A DNA stretch of 64,000 nt from assembly GCF_021535045.1 (NCBI RefSeq), contig NZ_CP091056.1, positions 2,604,001 to 2,668,000 of the forward strand, written 5' to 3'. Both the position numbers and the translations under genes were made by a program. The first letter of the stretch is position 1. Every line of letters begins with the position of its first letter. Origin of the DNA: Ornithinimicrobium sp. INDO-MA30-4 (GTDB lineage Bacteria > Actinomycetota > Actinomycetes > Actinomycetales > Dermatophilaceae). The notes beneath the pieces are model-generated. The model was given only the letters and a program-made list of their open reading frames with translations. It was not told the origin of the DNA and searched no databases. This document shows, in pieces, positions 30,307 through 41,249 of this stretch.

Positions 30307-31053
30307 ATGGCCGCCCGCAAGGTCGACACGATGTTGAGCGGAGCCGTCGAGGTTGCTCGACTGGCTGCGCTCGACGTCGCTGAGCCTGGCACGGTCGGTG
30401 AGCATCTCGGCGTCCTAGGTGAAGCGGAGCGTCTTGTGACGCACTACTTCGCCTGCACTTCCCGGGCGTACCGGGGTGGCGCTGGGCCATCACGCTTTCC
30501 CGTGTGCCGCGCGGCCGCAAGGCCACGGTCAGTGAGACGCACCTGGTGCCGGGCGACGAAGCATTGTTGCCGCCGGATTGGTTGCCCTACGTGGAGCGCC
30601 TGCAGCCTGGTGACATCGGTGCTGGTGACAGCACGCCATACGTCGAAGATGACGCGTCTCTGGAAGGCGGCTTTGAAGCCACCGGAGACGAGGACGTCGA
30701 CCAGGTGGGTTTCTTTGAGCTCGGTCTAGGTCGCAAGCGGGTCTTGTCCGCTCAAGGTCGGGACCGAGCGGCCCAGCGTTGGTATGACGGGTCGCACGGG
30801 CCAAGCGCCGAAGTGGCTCGCAAGGCCTCGGCAAACTGCACCAGTTGTGGCTTTTTTGTCCCGATGGCCGGAGCGCTCCGATCCGTTTTGGGGTATGCGC
30901 CAACGAGTGGTCGCCCAGCGATGGCACGGTCGTCAGCCTGGATCACGGCTGCGGCGCGCACAGCGAAGTTGATGTCGAGCAACGCAAGCCGGATCACGTG
31001 GGCCCCTCGTGCTGGACGACTCTTCCGTTGAAGTGACGCAAGGCACCGAATAA
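30307..31053 (+). CDS. DUF3027 protein (three frameshifts)
   Basis: Function unknown; conserved in actinobacteria next to a cold-shock protein, here 2 bases downstream of it. About 248 residues. Conserved blocks: RKATVSETHLVPGDEALLPP, WLPYVERLQPGDIG, RWYDGSHGPSAEVA, the zinc-like CTSCGFFVPMAG, and after repair FGVCANEWSPSDGTVVSLDHGCGAHSE. The CxxC and Cys/His pattern suggests a structural zinc site. Shifts near 30477, 30885 and 31010. Confidence 0.85.
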
Positions 31054-31165
31054 CTGCAGTTCTCGGGCATCAGCCAGGGGTGAAGTTCGGCTAGCATGGC
31101 GAGCGTTCTTGGCGCATCGGTGCGTCTTACCAACCTCACCTTCACGTTCTCCGAGGTACCTCTGC

Positions 31166-32630
31166 ATGTCCACTGTGACCACGGACTCTCAGGCCAAGGG
31201 CCTAGACCGCTACTTCCAGATCTCTCAGCGCGGATCGACGCTCAGTCGCGAGGTCCGAGGTGGCATCGCCACCTTCTTCACGATGGCCTATATCGTGGTG
31301 CTGAACCCGCTCATCATCGGCACCGTCCCCGATGGCACCGGCGAGTTTTGGCCGATGGCGATCTCAGCAAGATCGCGGCAGCCACTGCGCTGGTCGCGGG
31401 CATCATGACGATCGTGATGGGTGTCGTCGCTAACTATCCCTTGGCTCTGGCCACCGGATTGGGCCTCAACGCCTTCGTTGCGTACGGCATCGCCAACCTT
31501 GATGGCGTCACCTGGGCTGACGCGATGGGACTCGTTGTCCTTGAAGGCCTAATCATCTTGATCTTGGTGCTGACCGGCTTCCGCGAGGCTGTTTTCCGCG
31601 CGATCCCCAGCCAACTCAAGACAGCGATCAGCGTTGGTATTGGCCTCTTCATCACCATTATCGGCTTGGTTGACGCAGGCATTATTCGCAAGCCTGCGGG
31701 CCCGGTGCCGCTGGAATTGGGCGTCGGTGGCTTCCTCGCTGGGTGGCCTACTTTGGTCTTCGTGATCGGCCTGCTGACCATCATTTCGTTGATGGCGCTG
31801 CGGGTCCAAGGCGCGATCCTTTACGGAATTGTCGGCTCGACCGTGCTGGCCATCGTGCTCGAAGCCTGGCTCAACATCGGCACCCAGACCGATGCCACCG
31901 GTGAAGTCGTGAACCCAACCGGGTGGGCCTGACCTCACCAACCTTGCCGGAAAGCATCGTGCAGACCCCCGACTTTGGCCTGCTTGGCCAGTTCAACCTG
32001 CTGGGGTCGTTCTCCGCCCTCGGCGGCGTTTCGGTCTTTTTGTTGGTCTTCACCCTGATGCTGGCTGACTTCTTCGACACGATGGGCACCATGGTTGCCG
32101 TCGGCTCCGAGGCTGGCCTGCTCGACGAAGAGGGCAACCCGCCCAACACCCGTCGGATCCTGGTCGTCGACTCGCTCGCCGCCGTCGCCGGTGGTGCTGG
32201 CAGCGTGAGCAGCAACACCGCATACATCGAGTCCGCCTCTGGTGTGGGCGAAGGTGCGCGCACCGGTTTTTCTTCGGTCGTCGTCGGCATCATGTTCTTG
32301 CTGGCCACTTTCCTGTCGCCGCTGGTCGCCATCGTGCCGTACGAGGCCGCCACGCCGGCGCTGGTCGTCGTCGGCTTCTTGATGATGCAGCAGGTCAAGG
32401 GGATTGACTGGGATGACATCGAGATCGCTTTCCCGGCCTTCCTGACCATCGTGTTCATGCCCTTCACCTACTCGATCACCGCAGGTATTGGTGCTGGCTT
32501 CGTGGCATACGTGTTGCTGAAGGTGGTGCGCGGTAAGGTTCGGGCAATTCACCCACTGATGTGGCTGGTTGCTGGACTCTTCGTCATCTACTTCGCCATT
32601 GACCCGATCCGTGGGTGGCTTGGGGCCTGA
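31166..32630 (+). CDS. NCS2-family purine permease, AzgA type (two frameshifts)
   Basis: Proton symporter for guanine/hypoxanthine/adenine by family. About 488 residues and 12 or more transmembrane segments. AzgA-type features: REVRGGIATFFTMAYIVVLNP at the N-terminus, LATGLGLNAFVAYGI, TAISVGIGLFITIIGL, LADFFDTMGTMVAV, and SSNTAYIESASGVGEGARTG (substrate region). Shifts near 31355 and 31927. The start at ATG 31166 is the Met before the polar N-terminus. It overlaps the next gene by 20 bases. Confidence 0.92.
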
Positions 32631-33293
32631 TACGACGCACGATGAGCTGCGCGCACTCGCTCAAGGAGTCCGCACGGCTGACGTGGTTGACGCGCTGAGG
32701 CGGATGTATTCACACCGCACCCACATGCTTGATTTCGTTAGCCCCAATCGAGATGGCCGGACCCTCTTTGGGCCTGCTGTCACCATCAGCTATATGCCGG
32801 CTCAGCCGGAGCGGATGCCGTCCAAAAATACAACTTCGCGAACCTGTTTTATGAGGCCATCGGAGATGACGGCGACGGCAAGGTGTTGGTGCTAGCTGGC
32901 AACGGGCATCCGGACGCTTCGCCGGGCGGTGGCACCAAGATGCTGCGCGTAGGCGTGCAGGGGCTTGCCGGGCTGTTGGCTGATGGCCGGTTGCGGGATT
33001 TCACTGAGTTGAAAGACCACGACTTCACGACTTTCTGCCGAGGTGAAACGACGGCGGCCGGGGGTGGCCTGATTGGCCCCCTATGAGGCCAACCGGCCCG
33101 TCGTTGTTGCCGGGGTGACGGTTTTCCTGGGGACTATGTCTTTGGCGATGACTTTGGCGTCTGCATCATCCCCGCCGATGCGGTGCGCGAGGTCCTCGAA
33201 GCAGCCAAGGGCATAGTGCAAGAGGATGTCGATTTTGCGGTGGCGATCCGCGCGGAGACGCCGCAAAGCCACCTGGGTGCCGCTGAACAGTAG
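32611..33293 (+). CDS. RraA-like / HMG aldolase-family protein (several frameshifts)
   Basis: Fold of RraA (RNase E inhibitor) and of oxaloacetate decarboxylase/HMG aldolases. About 228 residues. Seen: ELRALAQGVRTADVVDALRR, TLFGPAVTISYMP, GGGTKMLRVGVQGLAGLLADGRLRD with the conserved Gly-Arg-Asp segment, then GDYVFGDDFGVCIIPADAVREVL. Shifts near 32812, 33078 and 33128. GTG 32611 lies inside the permease gene, so translation is probably coupled. Substrate or RNase partner cannot be told. Confidence 0.8.
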
Positions 33294-33333
33294 TGGCGAG
33301 GCTTTGGGCTCCTCGGCATTTAGCCGCAGGGAA

Positions 33334-33352
33334 TAGTTAGCAAGGCTAACTA
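33334..33352 (+). promoter_or_regulatory. Palindromic operator for the downstream MarR regulator
   Basis: TAGTTAGC-AAG-GCTAACTA is a perfect 8-bp inverted repeat with a 3-base spacer, 14 bases before the marR start codon. Size, symmetry and position are those of a MarR autoregulatory operator. Confidence 0.65.
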
Positions 33353-33365
33353 GTTGTCGTGACTA

Positions 33366-33846
33366 ATGAGTCACGAATCTGCCACCGCTCCCAATCGCAA
33401 TCCCAGTCCCAGCTCGAGCCAGCGTCCCGAGGCCAGCGATCCTGCAGCCTTGGCACACGACATACGAATGGCGTGTATGCGGGTAGCCCGCCAGGTGCGG
33501 CTGGATGGTGCCGGTGACTTGCCAGCCCACCACTGGTGCGCTGGCGCGGCTGACAGAGGCGCCGGGGGCAGCGGGAGATTTGGCCGAACGCGAGCGGGTC
33601 AGCGCGCCAAGCATGACTCGAACGATCGCCGCTCTCGTCGAGCAAGGCCTCGTCGTGCGGCAGCCAGACGCCAGCGATGGCCGCGTGACGCTGTTGGCAC
33701 CGACGCAGCAGGGGCGTGACTTTGTCGTGAAGGAGAAGGCGCGCCGCGACGGGTGGATGGCTGCCCGTCTTGAGGGTATGTCGGAGCACGAGCGAGACGT
33801 GTTGGCGCAAGCCGCCGTTTTGTTGGGGCAGGTGGCCACCAAGTGA
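33366..33846 (+). CDS. MarR-family regulator of the adjacent MFS exporter (one frameshift)
   Basis: About 160 residues. Winged helix with HQWCALARLTEAPGAAGDLAERERVSAPSMTRTIAAL split by a shift near 33535, wing VVRQPDASDGRVTLLAP, and C-terminal dimer helices. It overlaps the MFS gene by four bases and follows a perfect palindrome at 33334-33352. This is the classic layout of a repressor controlling itself and a drug exporter. The inducer is unknown. Confidence 0.88.
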
Positions 33847-35124
33847 GCACGATGTTCGCGGCCCTGAAGGTCCGCAACTACCGGGTGTATGCCGCTGGTG
33901 GCATTGTCTCCAACACCGGGACCTGGATGGGGCGAGTGGCCCAAGACTGGGTTGTCCTCACTGAGTTGACTAACAACTCAGCCCAGGCCTTGGGCATCGT
34001 GACCGGCCTGCAGTTCCTGCCGATGCTGCTGCTTGCGCCCATCGGTGGAGCGATCGGTGACCGCTTCCGCAAGCGGGACGTCATGTTGGTCACCCAGTCG
34101 GTGATGGCGCTGACAGCCGTCCTGATGGGTGTCATGGTCATCGGCGGCCACATGGAGTTGTGGCACATGTATGTGCTCGCCTTCTTGCAGGGTTGTGCTG
34201 CCGCAATCGATGCGCCAGCACGCCAAGCCTTCGTCTCTGAGATGGTCCCGCCCAAGCTGTTGACCAACGCCGTCGGCCTGAACAGCGCGTCCTTCCACAG
34301 CGGCCGGTTGGTTGGCCCAGCCGTCGCTGGTCTGCTCATCGCCGCCATCGGCACCGGTCCAACTCTGCTGATAAACGCGGCAACCTTCGTCGCCGTGCTG
34401 CTGGCGCTGCTTTCGTTGCGGGTCGATGACCTAGATCTGGCACCCCAAAGCAAGGGGCGTGGTCGGATCGCCGAAGGCTTGCGCTATGTGCGGCACCGTC
34501 CCGACATCATGCTCATCATGGCCCTGGCTTTTGTGCATGGCACGTTTGGGATGAACTTCCAGATCACTAACGCGTTGATGGCCACCTCGGTCTTTGACCG
34601 TGGCGTCGAAGACTATGGACTGGTCGGCTCGGTAATGGCCATTGGCTCGCTAGCCGGTGCGTTGCTCGCAGCCCGACAGAGTCGACCGCGCTGGCGCCGA
34701 TTGCTCGGGGCGATGTTTGGATTCACGGCAGCAACTCTGGCAGTCGGCTTGGCCCCGACCTGGCCGATCTTCGTCGTGTTGTTGATCCCGACCGGCTTCT
34801 TTGCCCTCACCGTCATGGTGACAGCCAACTCGATGGTGCAACTGTCCGTCGACTCAGCGGTGCGCAGCCGAGTGATGTCGCTCTACATGGCCGTGTTTTT
34901 GGTGGGACACCGCTCGGTGCGCCACTGGTTGGCTGGATCGGTGACGCCTATGGCGCTCGCTGGACCATCCTGATTGCCACCGTCATGACCGGTTTAGCAG
35001 CAACGGCTGCGACGATATATCTCATGCGCGCTGACCATCTTTCGATTCGTCGAGGCAATCGACTTCGACACCCGATCCAACTTGTCCGTGGACCGGTCGA
35101 GACTATGCCCGAGCAGGCCCGCTG
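33843..35124 (+). CDS. MFS transporter, enterobactin/multidrug-exporter type (one frameshift)
   Basis: Twelve-helix major facilitator of the EntS/MFS-3 group, about 426 residues. Seen: ALKVRNYRVYAAGGIVSNTGTWMGRVAQDWVV, the A-motif GAIGDRFRKRDVML, AIDAPARQAFVSEMVP, GLNSASFHSGRLVGPAVAG. The printed frame derails near 34907; repaired, the C-terminus continues PLVGWIGDAYGARWTILIATV and ends at TGA 35122-35124. It forms a unit with the upstream MarR. Confidence 0.9.
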
Positions 35125-35211
35125 ATGGATGCGCGCACTCGACGTTTCCTGGTGCTGGCTGCCCTCGCGTTAATGCTGGCGGCAGCGGCAGTGGCCAGCG
35201 CCCTGAATTAG
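35124..35211 (+). CDS. 28-residue putative membrane peptide
   Basis: ATG overlaps the MFS stop (TGATG). The peptide starts MDARTRRF and continues into one hydrophobic stretch (VLALAALMLAAAAVASA-like) ending ALN. The coupling and single-helix character suggest a real small membrane peptide, perhaps a transporter accessory, but no homology is recognised. Its stop overlaps the stop of the convergent exporter gene by a few bases. Confidence 0.4.
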
Positions 35212-36654
35212 CTCTCTGCAGGTCGCTTGATAAAGAAGGTCAGCGTCACGCCGAGGGTGGAAATGACGGCCCCGGTCAAGAAGGCGGCGCTGATGCCGGC
35301 TGACAGTGACTCGATCTCGCCGAGATCGCTCTGACCGATCTGAACGGCGCTCATGATGGTGACAAAAGCGCTGTCCCGGCTGCGCCCGCGACCTGCTGCA
35401 CCGTGCCGACAATCGCGCTGCCATGTGGATACAGGTGCGGTTGCACCGAGCCGAGAGCCGTGGTGAAGAGCGGGGTGAAGAGCATCCCGAGGCCAATGCT
35501 GAGCACGACGTGGCCGGCCAAGATGGCCCACGGTGGGGTGCCACTGCCGGTCAGGGTCAGCAGCCAGAGAACTGAGCTCACGATCACGGTGCCGGGGATC
35601 AGCAATGGGCGAGGGCCAACCCGGTCAAGGCGCGACCGATGGGTGGCCCCATCAAACCCATCATCAGACCGCCGGGGAGCAACAACAGTCCGACCGCCAA
35701 CGGTTCCAGCCCCAGCACGCCCTGCAGATAGAACGGCAGCAAAACGATGGTGCCAAAGAGGGCCATCATGCTGGTCATCATCAACAAGATCGAAAGCGAG
35801 AAGTTCAGGCTGGCGAAGGTCGACAAGTTGAGCAGTGCGTCATCGCCGAGGCGAATTTGGCGCCAAACGAAGAGGGCCAGGGACACCAGGCCGATGCCTA
35901 GCGGGATCAACAGGCCCGCGATGTCGCCGCCAACGCTCTCACCGATCTGAGTCAACGCATACACCAAGCCACCGAAGCCAAAGCCGCTCAGCACCACCGA
36001 GAGTAGGTCAACGGAGAGCGCCCGAGGCTCGCTGATGTTGGAGATGTACCGCATGCCAATCAGCAGCATCACGAGGGCAATCGGCAACATCATCAAGAAC
36101 AGCGAACGCCAGCCCAAGGTGTTGAGCAGGACGCCCGAGATCGTTGGTCCCATGGCCGGGGCAACCGAGATCACGATGGAAACGCGGCCCATGATCCGCC
36201 CACGATCCTTTGGCGGGACGAGCGTCATGACTGTTGTCATCAGCAGCGGCATCATGACGGCGGTGCCGGTCGCTTGCACGATGCGACCCACCAACAGGAA
36301 CTCAAAGCCAGGTGCGGTTGCCGCAACCAGCGTGCCGGTGCTAAAGAGCCCGAGGGCCGTCGCAAACAGGGTGCGAGTGCTCAGGCGCTGGATCAGGAAC
36401 CCAGTGATTGGGATGACGACGGCCATGGTGAGCATGAAGCCGCTGGTCAGCCACTGGATAGCGGACTCGCTGACACCCAGCTCCACCTGCAAGACAGGGA
36501 GCGCGACAGCGAGCAGCGTCTCATTCAGGATGACGACGAACGCGGCCGCCAGCAGCAGCCAAATGACACCCATCTCTCGGGTGGTCAACTCACGCGGAGC
36601 CTTGGGGGTCGGCGCTTCGTCAACAGGGCCCGCAGGGGCAAGGCGTTCAGTCAC
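35208..36654 (-). CDS. DHA2-family MFS drug exporter, EmrB/QacA-like (two frameshifts)
   Basis: About 480 residues and 14 predicted helices. Seen: VVILNETLLAVALPVLQVELG and SAIQWLTSGFMLTMAVVIP near the N-terminus (motif D1 region), LLVGRIVQATGTAVMMPLL, RGRIMGRVSIVISVAPAMGP (motif C, antiporter), LLPFYLQGVLGLEPLAVGL. Shifts near 35615 and 35370 break the last four helices, which then read SIGLGMLFTPLFTTALGSV and SAAFLTGAVISTLGV. GTG start at 36654. Substrates cannot be predicted. Confidence 0.9.
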
Positions 36655-36772
36655 AGATCGGTCTTTCTAGGGAGCCGGATCGAGATTCCTCACGCCGGGG
36701 ATGTTCAATGGGATCGCAACGGAAAATTGGCAGCCAATATTCCGCGACGATGGCGTCCACCCGAGGAGCATT

Positions 36773-38555
36773 GTGACCTTCACGACCCGCCCCACCCTGA
36801 CCGGCACGTTTGGCATGGTTTCCAGCACGCATTGGCTGGCGTCATCCTCGGCGATGCGGATACTGGAGTTGGGGGGCAACGCCTACGACGCCGGGGTGGC
36901 CGCAGGGTTTGTCTTGCAGGTCGTCGAGCCGCATCTGAATGGCCCCGGCGGTGACCTGCCAGCCATCATCGCCGGACCCGGGCGCTCGCCATTGGTGCTT
37001 TGCGGTCAAGGCCCAGCCCCGGCCAACGCAACACCCGAACACTTCGCAGACCTGGGTATGTCCATGGTCCCCGGCTCCGGCCCGCTCGCTGCGGCTGTGC
37101 CCGGTGCGGTAGAGGCATGGATGCTGCTCTTGAGGGACTACGGCACGATGACGCCGCGACAGGTTTTGGAACCTGCTCTTGGGTATGCGCGGGACGGGCA
37201 TCCGCTGCTGGGTGCGGTCGCGGTCACCGTGGAGCGAGTCAGCGACCTGTTTGCCACGCACTGGCCGACCTCAGCCCAAGCGTGGCTAGCCGATGGGCAA
37301 GGGCCGGTCGCCGGGCAGCTGTGGCGCAATGAAGCGTGGGCGGCCACGTTGGAACGGCTAATCGTGGCCTCGGAAGCTGTCGAAGGCGGCCGCGAGGAGC
37401 AGATTGATGGCTTCCGAGCTGAATGGTCGAGCGGGTTTGTGGCTCAGGCGATAGCGGACTTTGCCACGCGTCCCTTTCGGCATAACGGGGGCGAAGTGGC
37501 CCCCGGCGTAATCACCGCCGATGATCTCGCTTCCTATGAAGCGACCTGGGAGGAGCCAGCAACGCTGGAGTTTGCGAGGCACACCATCGCCAAAACTGGC
37601 GGTTGGGGTCAGGCCCAGCGCTGCTGCAGGTGCTTGGCATGCTCGATTCGCTGAGCGATCAGGACCCGGCGGTGCTCGACCCGGACTCGGCTGTTGGGCT
37701 GCATGCCACTAACGAGGCATGGAAACTGGCGATGGCCGATCGTGAGGCTTGGTTGGGTGACAGTGCCGAAGTGCCGCTCGAGGCCCTGCTTGACCGTGAC
37801 TACTTGGCTCAGCGGGCCGGGCTGATTGGTGACCGGGCCGACCTGGGCGTGCGGCCGGGCCAACCCGGGGCGCCACGCCTCGGATGGCTGAGTTGGCGCT
37901 CGCGGAGGTTGAGCACCCGGTCGACGCGACGGTGGGTGAGCCCACGGTTCGTCGCGATGGCGTGACTCGCGGAGACACCTGCAACGTCGACGTCGTCGAT
38001 CGATGGGGCAACATGATCTCGGCGACGCCCAGCGGTGGCTGGTTGCAGTCGTCGCCAATAATCCCGGAGTTGGGCTTCCCGCTGGGCAGCAGGCTGCAGA
38101 TGATGTGGCTTGAGCAGGGATTGGTGTCCTCATTGGTGCCGGGCAAGCGGCCCCGCACGACGCTGACCCCGACCATGGTCTTGCGCGACGGTCAGCCAGT
38201 GCTGGCCTGTGGCTCACCCGGTGGAGACCAGCAGGACCAGTGGCAATCGCTGTTCTTGCTGCGTCACCTCGTGGGTGGCGCCACGCTGCAGGAGGCGATC
38301 GATGCCCCGATGTCGCACACGACCAGCTTCCCCGGTTCGTTCTATCCGCGGGCGATCGAGCCAGGTGTCGTCGTGGCCGAAGACCGGATCGACGATCAGG
38401 TGCTGGCTGGCCTCGAGGCCCAAGGGCACCTGCTGCAACTCAGTGGTGCTTGGACCCTCGGGCGGATGTGCGCGGTGGCCCGCGACCCGCATACCGGAAT
38501 CATTTCGGCCGGGGCCAACCCACGCGGAATGCAGGGGTATGCGGTGGGCCGCTAG
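36773..38555 (+). CDS. Gamma-glutamyltransferase-family protein (two frameshifts)
   Basis: Ntn-hydrolase of the gamma-glutamyltranspeptidase family. About 593 residues. N-terminal MVSSTHWLASSSAMRILELGGNAYDA, FVLQVVEPHLNGPGGD, and the autocleavage region GDTCNVDVVDRWGN with its catalytic Thr; then SATPSGGWLQSS, RPRTTLTPTMVLRDG and GSPGGDQQDQWQ. Shifts near 37603 and 37868. GTG 36773 is chosen because it has a GAGGAG Shine-Dalgarno and gives the conserved FTTRPTLTGTFGM start. It lacks a signal peptide, so it is probably cytoplasmic. The glutamyl substrate is unknown. The stop overlaps the convergent gene by four bases. Confidence 0.9.
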
Positions 38556-39037
38556 CCCAGAGTCGGGGGAGTGGGAGGCGTATCGCCCTCGCCCTCATCC
38601 TTCAGCCGATAAGTCGACGCGGCCGGCTTGGTGCCGCCACGGCGGTTAGCGGGCTTGCGGCGCTTGAAACTGGCCGGCCCGCTAGTGCGCTGGCCGGGCA
38701 AGACCCGCTTGCTGAGGTCAGCATGCTGCAGCAAGTCGTTGTAGGAGGCTGACGTCGGCGGGTGCACGGCGATAGGTTCATCGCCGGAGAACACGATCCA
38801 ATGCGCCTTGTTCTTGTAGAAAACCTGCAGGATGCTGCCGTTCACCACCGTGCCAGCGTGCTGCAACGCCTTTTTGCGCTGGTTGCCCTTAGCTACCTTG
38901 TCCTGGACGAACTTCTCGGCTGGCTCACGTTGACCCTTGAGTTGTTCAACGACCTGTGGGCCGTACTTTTGTGCCGCTGTGTAGACCAGCGGACCGTATT
39001 TGAGTGCGGCTCCGACAGCCTTGCTCTTGCCTGGCAT
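38552..39037 (-). CDS. Conserved hypothetical basic protein
   Basis: Intact, 161 residues; function not recognised. The N-terminal half is helical and rich in Lys/Gln/Tyr (LKYGPLVYTAAQKYGPQVVEQ). The middle carries a beta-like segment (SILQVFYKNKAHWIVFSGDEPIAVHP). The C-terminus is disordered and basic, then acidic (KRRKPANRRGG, DEGEGDTPP). No membrane segment or signal peptide is evident. It is convergent with the GGT gene and divergent from pdxH. Confidence 0.75.
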   Translation of the reverse strand: MPGKSKAVGAALKYGPLVYTAAQKYGPQVVEQLKGQREPAEKFVQDKVAKGNQRKKALQHAGTVVNGSILQVFYKNKAHWIVFSGDEPIAVHPPTSASYNDLLQHADLSKRVLPGQRTSGPASFKRRKPANRRGGTKPAASTYRLKDEGEGDTPPTPPTLG

Positions 39038-39100
39038 GTGATCGCCTCCTATATCAATGCCTGTGGTCCTAGCCTAGATCGTGCCTGCGACAATGGCTGC

Positions 39101-39781
39101 ATGGGCATCCAAGCGCGCACAGATTACAACTCTGACGGTCTCGATGAAGACACGTTTGCTTCGTCTCCGCTGGCGCAGATCCAGGAGTGGGTCGATGCCG
39201 CACTACAGCAGCAGGAGGCCAAAGGCAATGTGCCCGAGCCGATGGCTATCCACTTAGCCACAGTGGATGCCGACGGGTTTCCGGACGTCCGCACTGTGCT
39301 CATGCGGTTGCTTGAGGGCCGCGGTCTGGCCTTCTTTACCAACATCGATTCAGCCAAGGGCCAACAGATTCGGGCGCAGGACCATGTTGCTGCCGCCCTG
39401 GTGTGGCCCTCAATGTTCCGGGCGATTCGGTTCCGGGGCGTTGCCGTCCCCGTGTCCCGCGAGGACGTGCTGGAGTATCACCAAAGCCGCCCGTATGGAT
39501 CCCGCATTGGGGCCTGGGCCTCCGCGCAATCTCAGGTGGCTGCCACGCGCGAAGTCGTGCACACGGCATACCGGGAGTTGGAAGAGCGCTTCCCAGACCA
39601 TGGAAACGTTGATGATGTGCCGCTGCCGGAGCACTGGGGCGGCTGGTGGATCGAGCCGACCAGCGTGGAGTTTTGGGCCGGACGTCGCAGCCGCTTGCAC
39701 GATCGCCTGCGGTTGACGCGGACCGGGTCAGGTGACCTTTCAGACCTGACGGCATGGACGATGGAGCGGCTACAGCCCTAG
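39101..39781 (+). CDS. pdxH: Pyridoxamine/pyridoxine 5'-phosphate oxidase
   Basis: FMN flavoenzyme that makes pyridoxal 5'-phosphate. Intact, 226 residues. Seen: AIHLATVDADGFPDVRTVLMR (FMN site), GLAFFTNIDSAKG, AALVWPSMFRAIRFRGVAVPV, YHQSRPYGSRIGAWASAQS, and the C-terminal EFWAGRRSRLHDRLRL with active-site arginines. ATG 39101 gives the usual family start. Several PLP enzymes in this window (HemL, the decarboxylase at 56115) depend on its product. Confidence 0.96.
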   Translation: MGIQARTDYNSDGLDEDTFASSPLAQIQEWVDAALQQQEAKGNVPEPMAIHLATVDADGFPDVRTVLMRLLEGRGLAFFTNIDSAKGQQIRAQDHVAAALVWPSMFRAIRFRGVAVPVSREDVLEYHQSRPYGSRIGAWASAQSQVAATREVVHTAYRELEERFPDHGNVDDVPLPEHWGGWWIEPTSVEFWAGRRSRLHDRLRLTRTGSGDLSDLTAWTMERLQP

Positions 39782-39792
39782 CCGTCGTGGGC

Positions 39793-40541
39793 CTAGCGGT
39801 CGGTGTAACCCAACGCGGCCAAGTCCTCACGCGGCTCTGCATCCGCGCATCCAGGTAGTCCCACATCAAATAGATCTCGGACTCCTGGCCGTTGACCATC
39901 GCTTGAGCGAGGTCGGTCACTTGTTGGTCGGCGGCTGTGTCGAGCGCTGCCTGTGCCATGTCGACGCCGGCCAAATGGTGGGTGATCATCAATTGCAAAT
40001 AAAGGATCTCGGCGTCTTCACCTTCAGCGCTGCGCAATTGATCCATTTCGCCCAAGGTCGCCATCCCAGGCATGGCGCGATAGTCCGACTCTCCGGGAGT
40101 GCCTTCGCTAGCCATCGACATACCGCTATATCCACGCTCAGTGCTCTCCAGCGCTGACATGTCGTGGTGGCCGGCCATTGATCCGTCGTCTTGCACCATC
40201 CACTCCATGCGAGTGCCGTCGCCAGCGAGTGGCAGGTCCCACTCAATGAGCCACGATTGCATCCGCCCGATTTGGTTGCTCTGGGTCGTGGCGATGTCGT
40301 AGGTCAAAAACCCGATGTCGTCGCTGTCCGACTCGCTGAGCGTGATGAGCGACATGTCGACTGCCTGGGCGTGGTGCTCGGCCATGTCCCGAGCGAAGCC
40401 GGCTTCAACAGAGTCGTTGTCCGGGGTCGACGGGTTTAACAACCACGCGGCAAAGAGCAGGACCGCGATGGCCAAAGCCCCAGCAAGGGCTAGCGGGGCA
40501 AACCGAGACCGCACGTTGGGTGACGTGTTCCCGCGTGTCAC
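39793..40541 (-). CDS. DUF305 membrane-anchored protein (one frameshift near the end)
   Basis: N-terminal transmembrane anchor (ALAGALAIAVLLFAAWLL), then a DUF305 four-helix domain: FARDMAEHHAQAVDMSLI and LMITHHLAGVDMAQAAL, each with the His-His/Met pairs typical of the family and often linked to copper. A Met-rich loop lies between (ERGYSGMSMASEG). The printed frame runs on for 150 unrelated codons after a shift near 39830; repaired, it ends EDLAALGYTDR at 39793. About 250 residues. GTG start within the DUF3105 stop. Confidence 0.88.
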
Positions 40542-41149
40542 TTGCCTGCTTCAACCAAGTCGACGGCTGTGCCACCAGTGCAAGCGGCGCCTGGCTCAGG
40601 GGTCTGCGGGCCTTGACGGTATTCACCGATGAAGGTCGACAAGCGGGGGTCGTCGGCGGAGTCTGCCTCCAGTTGCAAGCCCCAAGCGGTGGCCACGACG
40701 GGCGCTGTCTGGTCGGCAACGGGGGAGAGGATCATGTAGGGCTGGTCGGCCAGGCCTTGCAGCGTCTCGAGTTCCGCTGCGGGCAGATCAGGCTGGTAGG
40801 AGAGCCAGACGGCACCATGCTCGAGCGAGTGCACTGCGTGGTGCTGCGGAACCTCTTCGGTGTAGACGCCACAGTTCAGCCATGCCGGGTGGTGGTCGCC
40901 GCCCGGAGGCGGTGACTGGTCGTACTCCACTGCCTCAACAAGGTGGTCTCGGCCCAAGTCCTCATACTCTTGCACTGCGTCAAGCGTCGGGCGGTTGGCA
41001 ATCGCGAAGCCGACGGCGCCGACAATAAGGAGAAGCACGAGTCCCAAGGCGCCCCAGATAGTGAAGAGACGACTGCGGTCCTTGCGCTTGGCCTCTTTCT
41101 GAATAGCGGCCACTTTGGCATTGCGATCGGACGACTGCGGACGTGCCAT
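40538..41149 (-). CDS. DUF3105 membrane-anchored protein
   Basis: Intact, 203 residues. Cytoplasmic basic N-terminus (QKEAKRKDRSRLF), one transmembrane helix (IWGALGLVLLLIVGAVGFAI), then an extracellular DUF3105 domain: PAWLNCGVYTEEVPQHHAVHSLEHGAVWLSYQPDL, with a Cys at each end of the domain (NCGVY and AACTGG) that could form a disulfide. Paired with DUF305 through a GTGA overlap, a recurrent actinobacterial arrangement, function unknown (a copper-related role has been guessed for DUF305). Confidence 0.88.
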   Translation of the reverse strand: MARPQSSDRNAKVAAIQKEAKRKDRSRLFTIWGALGLVLLLIVGAVGFAIANRPTLDAVQEYEDLGRDHLVEAVEYDQSPPPGGDHHPAWLNCGVYTEEVPQHHAVHSLEHGAVWLSYQPDLPAAELETLQGLADQPYMILSPVADQTAPVVATAWGLQLEADSADDPRLSTFIGEYRQGPQTPEPGAACTGGTAVDLVEAGK

Positions 41150-41249
41150 GGTTGGTTACTCCTCGTTGACAGCTCAAGAAGACGCAATGGTACGAGGATT
41201 GTCTGTGAGCAACCGTAGAATCAAGGCAGGCCACAAGGAGGCAGCGCAG

